A stretch of DNA of 38,746 nucleotides, taken from positions 1-38,746 of the forward strand of contig JAKADT010000004.1 of assembly GCA_021820245.1 (NCBI GenBank), given 5' to 3'. The first letter of the stretch is position 1; each line of letters begins with the position of its first letter. Made by a program: the position numbers and the translations under genes. This document shows, piece by piece, positions 28,521-37,143 of this stretch. The notes under the pieces were generated by a model. It saw only the letters and a program-made list of their open reading frames with translations, did not search any database and had not been told where the DNA came from. The stretch is from Thermoplasmata archaeon. Lineage in GTDB: Archaea > Thermoplasmatota > Thermoplasmata > Thermoplasmatales > Thermoplasmataceae.

Positions 28521-29667
28521 GTGCTTACATGATTAAATCACCGATATTTATATACAGCTCTGTCATGGCATATTATGCCAAGGAAAGCTGAAGCCATAAT
28601 ATTGCCGGATAAAGAGAGAGAAGCACTGGAAAAGCTCAGTAGAGGACAGAAGACAGAGAAAAGACTTGTGTTCAGATCTTCCATTATTCTTGCATGTTCA
28701 TCCGGAAAGATGATCAAGGACATAGCATCTGAACTTCACACGAGACCCAATACAGTCATACAGTGGAGAGATCGTTATCTGAGGAACGGTTTGAAGGGAC
28801 TTTACGATGAACAGAGAACCGGAAAGCCAAAGAAATATCCGGAAGATCTCAAGATCCAGATAGTGAAGCTCATAGAGACCGATCCTCCACTGGGTCACGC
28901 AACATGGAATGGCCCACTCATAGCTGAGAAGCTTAACGTATCTGACGATACCATATGGAAGATACTCAGGGATGAGGGCATCCAGTTACAGAGACACAGA
29001 TCATGGTGTGTATCCACGGATCCGGAATTCACCACTAAGTCTGTGGATGTTATCGGCCTGTACATGGATCCGCCGGATAATGCAGTGGTCATATCTGTGG
29101 ACGAGAAACCTGGAGTGCAGGCTCTGGAAAGACCAACAGGTTACGTGAAGACCAGTAGCAAGAAGGTTGTTAAAGCCTTGAAATCAACGTACAGGAGAAA
29201 CGGTACACTGAACCTCTTCGCAGCATTGGATGTAATGACAGGCATGGTGAATCCAAAGACTACAAAGACAAAGAAGAGAGTTGACTTTCTTGCGTTCATG
29301 GATGAGGTACTTCGCGATATGCCTGAAAAGAATGCGAAGAATCAGGAGGTCAAGGAGATACATGTGATCCTGGATAACTATTGCACACACAAAAGATGCG
29401 ATGAGTGGTTATCAGAACATCCCAATGTTAAATTTCATTATACGCCAACTTCGGCAAGCTGGTTAAACATGGTGGAGATATTCTTCTCCATACTTTCAAG
29501 AGAAACACTTAAAGGTGCAAGTTTCAGGAGTATTGATGCACTTTCAGAAGCCATAATAGCGTTTGTAAATGAACATAACAGTAAAGCAAAACCGTTCATA
29601 TGGAAGAAAAGAGAGGTTAAGGGATCACAACTGAGAAATACTATTGGGAACTTAGTCAATTAAGCAC
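28521..29667 (+). mobile_element. IS630-family-like insertion sequence, 1147 bp, intact
   Basis: Termini GTGCTTA...TAAGCAC (imperfect longer TIR GTGCTTACATGATTAA / GTGCTTAATTGACTAA), flanked by TA at 28519-28520 and 29668-29669. Confidence 0.85.
28575..29663 (+). CDS. IS630-family transposase (HTH + DDE)
   Basis: N-terminal HTH KMIKDIASELHTRPNTVIQWRDRYLRNGLKGLYDEQRTGKPKKY; DDE-like VISVDEKPGVQALER, HVILDNYCTHK, HYTPTSASWLNMVEIFFSILSRETLK. Confidence 0.95.
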   Translation: MPRKAEAIILPDKEREALEKLSRGQKTEKRLVFRSSIILACSSGKMIKDIASELHTRPNTVIQWRDRYLRNGLKGLYDEQRTGKPKKYPEDLKIQIVKLIETDPPLGHATWNGPLIAEKLNVSDDTIWKILRDEGIQLQRHRSWCVSTDPEFTTKSVDVIGLYMDPPDNAVVISVDEKPGVQALERPTGYVKTSSKKVVKALKSTYRRNGTLNLFAALDVMTGMVNPKTTKTKKRVDFLAFMDEVLRDMPEKNAKNQEVKEIHVILDNYCTHKRCDEWLSEHPNVKFHYTPTSASWLNMVEIFFSILSRETLKGASFRSIDALSEAIIAFVNEHNSKAKPFIWKKREVKGSQLRNTIGNLVN

Positions 29668-29989
29668 TAGAACACTGTTTTCCTGATTTTCCATACAATC
29701 TTGGTGCTTTAATCGCAATGAGTTTCTCACTACTTTTGCTATCCTCAATCTTTTAGCAAAAGCTGAAAGTGATGCAATATCTATGCAGGTATAGTGATAT
29801 AAGTAGGCAAAGTTAGGTATAGACAGTGAGACCGTGTGCTTTTGTTGACAAATAAAATTGAAAAATATGTCAAGTAACCGGTAATTTCTTGGCGTGGTTA
29901 AAGACTTACGTCTATGGATTATTTATCTATATTGCTGCTCTATATTTTATTTTCTTACTCTTTATAATACTGGTGGGGGAATTACAAAT

Positions 29990-30010
29990 TGCGCAGTTAA
30001 AAGATGCGCA
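29990..30010 (+). promoter_or_regulatory. 5'-UTR hairpin of paralog 5: TGCGCA-9 nt-TGCGCA
   Basis: Identical hairpin to paralogs 1 and 3; TTTATAATA about 25 bp upstream; ATG at 30034. Confidence 0.75.
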
Positions 30011-30033
30011 GGAAAACAAAAAAAGGTGAAAAC

Positions 30034-30621
30034 ATGAATAGAAAAATAATGATATTGATGGTGGCAGTCGTCGCTACAGTCCTACCAGCAGTGGCTGTGG
30101 CAGACGTGATGATAACTGGTTATGTCAACGGAGCGGGAGTGCAGGCTTCTGACGCATTTGTGGTACAGCCTGGAAGTAACTATGCCAGTGCAAATGCTTC
30201 AGCAGGCTTTGGATGGCACGCGAACAAACTGAGTGAAAGTGAAATACTGGGAACAATTTACCTTGGAGTAATGTCGAACGAGACAATATATGAAATAAAT
30301 GTTCTTGACATCAACTTTACATCAAGTGGATACTTCAATCTTACAGTAAACGTACCGACCATCCTTCCAGGGTCTGGGACTGGTGGTTCTGCATTCCCAT
30401 CGAGTTCAGAAATATATTTCAGCACAACTGCGTTCACCTTTTCAAATGGTGCAATCTCACCTACATCAAGTTCAATGGAAGCATCTTTGGCATCTGGTGG
30501 AAGTACAACAATAAACTTCCACCATGTCACCTCTGGGACAACAATATATGTAGCCTTTGAAGTTGGTGCTGGACCATATTCAAATGCTTCGTTTAGTCTT
30601 TCTGGGAACTTCGCCAGTTAA
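30034..30621 (+). CDS. Secreted surface/filament-like protein, paralog 5
   Basis: Identical signal peptide at DNA level; ORF track starts upstream at 30004 but SD AGGTGAAAAC precedes 30034. Confidence 0.92.
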   Translation: MNRKIMILMVAVVATVLPAVAVADVMITGYVNGAGVQASDAFVVQPGSNYASANASAGFGWHANKLSESEILGTIYLGVMSNETIYEINVLDINFTSSGYFNLTVNVPTILPGSGTGGSAFPSSSEIYFSTTAFTFSNGAISPTSSSMEASLASGGSTTINFHHVTSGTTIYVAFEVGAGPYSNASFSLSGNFAS

Positions 30622-31007
30622 ATAAATCTCCAAATTTTTTTTATTAATTTTTACATTACGCCCTAAAATCTCAATTTTTTGAAGCATTTTGACTTACTGT
30701 ACTTTTCAATTTAATATAAAAGTACTTCAATTGTGAACTTGTATGAATTCTGGGGTATGTTCCGCTGCTTCAGTTGATTTGGCACACATTTTGACCTAAT
30801 ACATCGACATCAAGTTAAACTTCTCAGAAACATCAACCCAAAAAGGCGGAACTATCAGATGTCCGGGGAAACTTTACTCACGCCAAAGAAAGTCATTATA
30901 TTTATTCATGTCACAATATCGGATAAAGAACCAAATTTATTATACCACACAAAAGTGGGAGGGGCCCTTTACATTAATGTTTCAAAGCTGAAATATGAAG
31001 TTTAAAT

Positions 31008-32831
31008 TCATGTCGGAACTTCATTCGCAACAGTTCCCAACCCAAGCAATACTTCCCTGTCCGAAAGGCTTCCTATGCATTTTCCCTTACTGTCCACAAT
31101 GGCAAGAATATCAACATTATTCTCTTTCAATATTCTTAACGCATCTGCAACGTCCCTGTTCTCTTCAACTGATATCACCTTTTCCAGGTGAACATGTCTC
31201 ATCGTCATAATTCCCACAGTCCCCGCTGGAAGGAGGAGAAGATCAACAACATTTGCTATTCCAACAGGATGCTTGTCGTTATCCACTATTACGGCAGAGG
31301 GAGTGTGTTTTGACATAAGGCCATCTATTACAACCCTTACAGTATCGTCAAGGCTGTAAACTGCTTCAATAGTGTTTACTGTTTTATCATTCACACTGAG
31401 ATTCTCCAGGTTCTGTGCCACTATCTGTCCCTCCTTTGATATGTCAAGTTCATACGGTGCCTTTGTAACGATGCCCTTGACCTCTGAAAGAACAAACCCT
31501 ATGACAATCCATACGAGAAAGATAGTTGTATAGGCACTTACAGCGGAATATGCAGAGTAAATCATGACAATGGAACTTATAATTGCCCCAGTTATTGCAA
31601 GTATGAACTCATCATAATCCATGATCCTTTTTAAAAGTGCATCTTTTGCCTTCAGGGCGAGTCGTCTTCCTCTCCTAAATCCAATGCGTATGAGGGAAAA
31701 GTTGGCACTTATATGTATGAAAAGGCCCCCCAGGGCTGAAATGGTACCAAGTATGATAAAACCTGTTTCAGAAGAGACGTAGCCCAGAATGATCAGTGGA
31801 AGCATAATCATGACAAGGGAGGTGAATATTATGGCGATAAGTGGTGTATTTCTTCTATCCTTTTTCCCGAATAATCTTGGAAATGAACCATCCACACCCA
31901 TTCTGAAAATAGTTCTTGAAGCTGCGGAACCAAAGGAAAGGAAGGCAAGTATTGCATCATTTATTGTTGCTATGGCAACCGCATAGTAAAAATAAATGCC
32001 ATACCCTCTAAAGTCGTTCCTTAAAATGCTTATTATTGGCAATTTGTCAGCGACCGGTATGATAAGATGTGTCTGAAGAATAAGATTTGCGAATGCATAT
32101 ATCATCAGCGTTGCTAGTATTCCTCCTGTAAGTATGACTGTAACCACGCTTCTGCCAACATCCTTCTTTGGATTTTTCACTTCTCCCGAAACTGGAGCTA
32201 TGGATCCATAACCTGTGGGTATGCCCATTGCAAAAAGTATGCCCAGAAAGAGATCAGCAGGGGTAATGGGGTATATTTGAGGGTTTGGGAAATATGCAGC
32301 ACCCTTTGTAACAACAAACGATACAACTATTATCGCAATCATTATTGAAATTTCAATTGCAACCGCATAAAGCGCATAACTGGAAGATAATCTTATACCA
32401 ATTACAAGAAATGTAACCGAAGGAACCACTATTATGGCTAGTGCAAGAAAGACCGGAATTCCGAACACAAGATGCAGGATGTAGACTGCACCCATGACAT
32501 AAGCGGTACCATATAGAACCGAATAGAATATGTACATCCAGCCAGTGTCAAACCCAATTCTTGCGGACAGGGCCTGGAAGGCATAGGTGTAATACCCTCC
32601 TGAAGAGGAAAACCTCCGCGAAAGTCTCGTGACAGAGAGACCATTCACCAGCACAAGCAGAGTTCCTATAACCATAACAAGAGGTGCATCGTAACCGGCA
32701 AGAGTGATGGCAAACGCACCATATGTCAGTATACTGAGGAGGGGGGACATACCCCCGAATGATAGGAAGAATAGATCCCTGAAACCGAGGCTTCTTGCCA
32801 GTTCTCCTCTGGATGTGGATTGTTCGGACAT
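31008..32831 (-). CDS. APC-family amino acid permease with C-terminal tandem CBS domains
   Basis: Polytopic FRDLFFLSFGGMSPLLSILTYGAFAI; C-terminal VRVVIDGLMSKHTPSAVIVDNDKHPVGIANVVDLLL and VISVEENRDVADALRILKENNVDILAIVDSKGKCIGSLSDREVL. Confidence 0.9.
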   Translation of the reverse strand: MSEQSTSRGELARSLGFRDLFFLSFGGMSPLLSILTYGAFAITLAGYDAPLVMVIGTLLVLVNGLSVTRLSRRFSSSGGYYTYAFQALSARIGFDTGWMYIFYSVLYGTAYVMGAVYILHLVFGIPVFLALAIIVVPSVTFLVIGIRLSSSYALYAVAIEISIMIAIIVVSFVVTKGAAYFPNPQIYPITPADLFLGILFAMGIPTGYGSIAPVSGEVKNPKKDVGRSVVTVILTGGILATLMIYAFANLILQTHLIIPVADKLPIISILRNDFRGYGIYFYYAVAIATINDAILAFLSFGSAASRTIFRMGVDGSFPRLFGKKDRRNTPLIAIIFTSLVMIMLPLIILGYVSSETGFIILGTISALGGLFIHISANFSLIRIGFRRGRRLALKAKDALLKRIMDYDEFILAITGAIISSIVMIYSAYSAVSAYTTIFLVWIVIGFVLSEVKGIVTKAPYELDISKEGQIVAQNLENLSVNDKTVNTIEAVYSLDDTVRVVIDGLMSKHTPSAVIVDNDKHPVGIANVVDLLLLPAGTVGIMTMRHVHLEKVISVEENRDVADALRILKENNVDILAIVDSKGKCIGSLSDREVLLGLGTVANEVPT

Positions 32832-33170
32832 AATATCCCTCTAATTTTCCTTATGATATGAACCTTGTTATGAGTATCGGCATTTCATGCATTTACTCAA
32901 AATGGTTCATGGGAATTACTCTCTTTTAAATTATTCCAAGGATGCCTATCAAAATCGTTTTGTTTCTATTTTTCACAGGGGATAAAGTCCGCTTCTGCCT
33001 CTATCTGATTTAACATTACAGAAGGAAAGATGACCAGGAAAGATCCGACATTCCAGGATGAAGGTATGTCAGCATTAATCTTGTATATTTTCTTCAGGAA
33101 CTCCACAATATTATTAATGCAAACAAATCTCAAATACAATCCCTTTTATTTCCAGTGGATATGTGTGTTA

Positions 33171-33881
33171 ATGCCATTTAAATACAGGAACAGGCAGGTT
33201 TCAGTAATTGCACACAGAGGCGGAGGAGAACTCTTCAAGGAAAACACGCTGTCAGCTTTCAGAAGTGTTCAGGACATGGGTGTAGATGCTGTTGAATGCG
33301 ATGTGCAGGTGACAAAGGATGGGAAACTCGCGGTGATCCATGATGCAGACCTCAGAAGAGTTGCAGGCATTAACAGCAGAGTTGATGAATTGACAGGCAA
33401 CGAGATTCAAAAGGTGAAACTGCTTAATAATGAGACAATACCAATGCTTGAGGATGTTTTTCATCAGGTAAGCATTCCTCTTGTAATAGAGCTTAAATCT
33501 ATAGAAACTGTGAAATCCCTATCATCCATGTTTCTTGAAAATAGGAATCTGCAGGATAGGTGCTTCATAATTTCGTTTTTCCATGAAGCACTGTACATTA
33601 TGAAACGGCAATTTCCGGGGCTTAAATGTGGATCTCTACTTGCAGGATTTCCACTGGATCCTGTAACAATGGTAAGGCAGTGTGGATGTGATACAATATC
33701 CCTCTATTTTGAAGGGATTACCCGGGAATATGTTGATAAGTGTCACATGGGGGGTATATATGTCGGCGTATGGTCTCCGAATGAGAAGACTCATATACTT
33801 GATTCCCTGAATGCCGGTGTCGATGCCATTGGATCTGACAGACCAGATCTGGTCATTTCATTAATCAGAGAATCCGAATAA
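33171..33881 (+). CDS. Glycerophosphodiester phosphodiesterase (start probably 33171 rather than 33030)
   Basis: VIAHRGGGELFKENTLSAFRSVQDMGVDAVECDVQVTKDGKLAVIHDADLRRVAG. Confidence 0.92.
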   Translation: MPFKYRNRQVSVIAHRGGGELFKENTLSAFRSVQDMGVDAVECDVQVTKDGKLAVIHDADLRRVAGINSRVDELTGNEIQKVKLLNNETIPMLEDVFHQVSIPLVIELKSIETVKSLSSMFLENRNLQDRCFIISFFHEALYIMKRQFPGLKCGSLLAGFPLDPVTMVRQCGCDTISLYFEGITREYVDKCHMGGIYVGVWSPNEKTHILDSLNAGVDAIGSDRPDLVISLIRESE

Positions 33882-33886
33882 ATAGC

Positions 33887-35194
33887 TTAAGAGCTCAGCT
33901 CTTCAAGCGTTTTTCCTGCAGTTTCTTTTCCAAGCCAGATTGTAAATATAAGGCCAAGCGCAGAAATAGCAGCCAGGAAAATTAATCCAGAACCTATACC
34001 ATATGCATCATTCACAAATGCAAATGAAAATATTCCAAAGAGTGCACCAATTCTGCTAATGGATGTTCCGAATCCCTGGGCGGTGGACCTGATCTCGGTT
34101 GGAAATAGCTCCTGTGGGTATATGGAACTTGTGATTCCAGGACCAAGCTCCTGAGATATCTCGAATATTACGAATAGCGGGACTATGAGGAGTATAACCG
34201 GAAAATAGTCAAAAACCAGGGCGGATAAAACAAGTGTGACCACCATACCGGCGAATCCAAAAGCTGTCAGGTTCTTTCTGCCGGTTTTTTCTATGTATAT
34301 TATGGCTATAACTGCCCCGATTATGGCAAGAAGAGCTATAATTGTAGCATATCCAGAAGCTGTGTCTCTGGATATTCCCATACTGTAAAGAATGGATGGT
34401 CCGTAAAGAGCGATTGCATAAGTGACTGCATCAAGTGCAAACCAGAAAACGCAAATGAAAATGGTGGCAGCAATGTATTTTTTCCCGAAAAGCACTCCTA
34501 TCCTTGTCCTCTTTGAACTTTCAAGCTGAGTAATCCCTGAGCTTGGATTTATCTGCCTCATGTTTTCAACCGCCATCCTGTTTTCACCCTTACTGGCAAG
34601 CCATCTGGGTGACTCCGGTATACTGTGCCTGAGAACAAGTATAACCACAGCAGGTATGATACCAATAAGAAACATGTATCTCCATGAAGAAGGTCCCAGT
34701 GGTATCAGGAGAGTTCCCATGCCATACGATGCAAATGCCCCTATAAACCAGGCAGCGCCCGCAACACTGAGCAATCTTCCTCTCTGTTTGACAGGTGAAA
34801 ACTCCGATATTATGGTTGGACTTATTGCGTAATCAGCTCCAATGGCAACTCCAAGCAGAAGTCTGAATACCAGAAGCTGGGTATAACTGGTTGAAACTGC
34901 AGTAAGGACGGTAAATATTATAAAAAGCAACATATCCCAGAGATAAATGTACCTTCTTCCCTTCAGATCCGTAAGATAACCAATTGTTACACCACCCAGA
35001 ACCATTCCCAGAAGGGTGGAACCCAAAAGCAATGTTACCTCTGTAGTAGAAAGCAAAAATTCAGATTGAAGTATGAGAATGGCCACAGAAATTATTGAAA
35101 TATCATAACCGTCAAGAAAGCTTCCCCCAGAGGAGAGAGCCGTTATCCTTAGGTGAATCTTCTTTACTCTGGAATCGTCAAGTGTTTGAAACAT
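33887..35194 (-). CDS. MFS transporter, sugar-porter-like
   Basis: GGSFLDGYDISIISVAILIL, GYLTDLKGRRYIYLWDM, RLLLGVAIGADYAISPTIISEFSPVKQRGRLLSV, PESPRWLASKG. Confidence 0.92.
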   Translation of the reverse strand: MFQTLDDSRVKKIHLRITALSSGGSFLDGYDISIISVAILILQSEFLLSTTEVTLLLGSTLLGMVLGGVTIGYLTDLKGRRYIYLWDMLLFIIFTVLTAVSTSYTQLLVFRLLLGVAIGADYAISPTIISEFSPVKQRGRLLSVAGAAWFIGAFASYGMGTLLIPLGPSSWRYMFLIGIIPAVVILVLRHSIPESPRWLASKGENRMAVENMRQINPSSGITQLESSKRTRIGVLFGKKYIAATIFICVFWFALDAVTYAIALYGPSILYSMGISRDTASGYATIIALLAIIGAVIAIIYIEKTGRKNLTAFGFAGMVVTLVLSALVFDYFPVILLIVPLFVIFEISQELGPGITSSIYPQELFPTEIRSTAQGFGTSISRIGALFGIFSFAFVNDAYGIGSGLIFLAAISALGLIFTIWLGKETAGKTLEELSS

Positions 35195-35317
35195 ACCATG
35201 TTATAACGGATTGAACCGTCTAAAGGTTTGCATTGTATTCTATATATTATTATATTGATATTTTTCCAGAAATTGTTTAATTCCATAATTATTTATATCA
35301 TTGTTTACTGTATAAAT

Positions 35318-35494
35318 ATGGAAGAAGAATCATTAATTGAGAGTTTTTTGAAAGCACTGGAAGGAGCTAAAGGTTCTGTAGAGTTTGTATTCACGGATAT
35401 CAGCATAAAGATGCCGGGCATGAACGCAAACATGGTTATAAACGGAAAACTTGACGTAACGGCGATGCCGGTACATGAAAAGCCAAAACAGTAA
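35318..35494 (+). CDS. Small conserved-looking hypothetical protein (58 aa)
   Basis: MEEESLIESFLKALEGAKGSVEFVFTDISIKMPGMNANMVINGKLDVTAMPVHEKPKQ; 35318 start follows AT-rich promoter; overlaps next ORF by 20 nt. Confidence 0.65.
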   Translation: MEEESLIESFLKALEGAKGSVEFVFTDISIKMPGMNANMVINGKLDVTAMPVHEKPKQ

Positions 35495-35825
35495 GGGCAA
35501 GCTTCATCTCGTTTCAAACCTTCTTAACTCTGGTTCAGTTTTGGTTAATTTAAACCGTGAGGAATTTGCCAGGGTCGATATTTCCAGGGGAAACGTTGAT
35601 GTATTCGTCGTTAACGACCAGCAGGCAAAACAAATTGCAAAAAACCTGCCACATCCATTGAAGAAGATGAAGACAATACATCTCCTGTCGAGAATAGCTG
35701 CCAGGACTGGTGTAACCATAAGTGTCACGGACGAGAACGGTCTCGTCTTGAGGTTTGGAAATGGCGTTCATACCATTATGGGAAACTTTGAAGTGAAACT
35801 TTTCAAGATAAGAAAATACTTGTAG
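35475..35825 (+). CDS. Hypothetical protein, overlapping and probably coupled to the preceding ORF
   Basis: 116-aa ORF, globular composition, start inside upstream ORF. Confidence 0.7.
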   Translation: MKSQNSKGKLHLVSNLLNSGSVLVNLNREEFARVDISRGNVDVFVVNDQQAKQIAKNLPHPLKKMKTIHLLSRIAARTGVTISVTDENGLVLRFGNGVHTIMGNFEVKLFKIRKYL

Positions 35826-35838
35826 AAATGATATAAAT

Positions 35839-37002
35839 CTATGTCGAATCAGTTTTTAATTGATTTGCCGCCCTGCCTTCCATAATTTTTATCCTATCGT
35901 TTATGGTTTCAACTGTTACAATTATCTCAGCTGGATCAGGTCCCGATTCCCTGAATTTCGACAACTTTTCGGCAAGAATGGTGAATATATTTGGTGCCTG
36001 CATGTATGTGACGATTGAATCCTTCTGCTCTGCAATATTCTCAAATTCCTTCATCAGATCGGATAAAAGATATGAGTCCTCCCGGAGCTTAAGCAGTTCG
36101 TCCCTGGGAAGGCGTTTACCCGTAATATTTGAATCCTCATCGTGATTCAGAAGGAAATTATCCAGCATTTGCAGTATCTTCTTTCTGGACTCCTCCTCCG
36201 TAAGATCCCTGAACATGGGAAGCTTGTTTAAAAGGGAAATGCTTCCATAAGATATCCTGTCATTCCTCACTATGTCGTCGAATGCTTTTGATATGGCTGC
36301 TGTTTCGGTCATCCCCTCAAGTTTCAGTTGAAGTATCTTCCCCTTATTTTCGGCGTCCCCAAGCAGATAACCCATTCTTCTTATGGTCTGTTCAGATTTT
36401 CCTATCTTGATTGCGAGAGAGCTTAACTTGGATTCAAGATCAATAATCTCATCAACAAGATCATTTCTTATCCTTTCATGTCTCTCCTTTTCGGATTTGA
36501 CTGATTCCAGCTGGGAACGCATTTCCTGTTTCTGGTTGTAGTATTCAATAAATTCATTAATGGCACCGAAATCGTTATCTTGCGGGAATGACAGATTGTC
36601 ATCGGGAGATACAGCTTCCATTCTGTTCCCATTTTTCCTGATTTTTCCCGCAGTATCTATAATTGCCTTAACCTGATCAATATTCAGGTTAAGTTCTGAA
36701 AGGTTTCTGGCAAGTGTCATAACATTTGAATCTACTGGTTGTTCCTCCGTACCATTTGCATGAACTCCTGTCTTATGAACGGAATCTGTCTGTTGTTTAT
36801 GTTTTTCCTCACCGGTCTGCGATCTTTCAAGGATATCCTCCATTTTATCGCCCTGTGAAGGTCTTTTTTGAGAATCGTTTATTATTCTGGTTACTGTTGA
36901 GATTGAAACCTCAAATGTCCTGGAAATTTCAGATTTCTTTATCCCGGATCTGAAGCTTTCAAGTATCTTCCTCTTTTCATCATCAGATATTCGTTTAACC
37001 AA
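35839..37002 (-). CDS. Transposase/resolvase-type HTH fused to a long coiled coil; no catalytic domain seen
   Basis: ISDDEKRKILESFRSGIKKSEISRTFEVSISTVTRIINDSQ followed by heptad-like region QLESVKSEKERHERIRNDLVDEIIDLESKLSSLAIKIGKSEQTIRRMGYLL. Confidence 0.8.
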   Translation of the reverse strand: MVKRISDDEKRKILESFRSGIKKSEISRTFEVSISTVTRIINDSQKRPSQGDKMEDILERSQTGEEKHKQQTDSVHKTGVHANGTEEQPVDSNVMTLARNLSELNLNIDQVKAIIDTAGKIRKNGNRMEAVSPDDNLSFPQDNDFGAINEFIEYYNQKQEMRSQLESVKSEKERHERIRNDLVDEIIDLESKLSSLAIKIGKSEQTIRRMGYLLGDAENKGKILQLKLEGMTETAAISKAFDDIVRNDRISYGSISLLNKLPMFRDLTEEESRKKILQMLDNFLLNHDEDSNITGKRLPRDELLKLREDSYLLSDLMKEFENIAEQKDSIVTYMQAPNIFTILAEKLSKFRESGPDPAEIIVTVETINDRIKIMEGRAANQLKTDST

Positions 37003-37143
37003 ATAGCATCACTCTGAATATTTCTATACCCCTCTATATGTGTTAATGTATATAATAAGATAATGACCTGTGCATGAAATAAATTTCGCCTTATGCTTAA
37101 ATGAGGTTGATTGCTGATCACAGAAAAAAATTAGAGATTTCGT

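Noticed and set aside
24181-30113. Repeated 90-nt identical block considered as a CRISPR or other interspersed repeat array
   Set aside because: Spacing is irregular (about 0.9-2.2 kb), the repeat is in-frame coding sequence for a signal peptide, and no short-spacer periodicity or Cas genes are present
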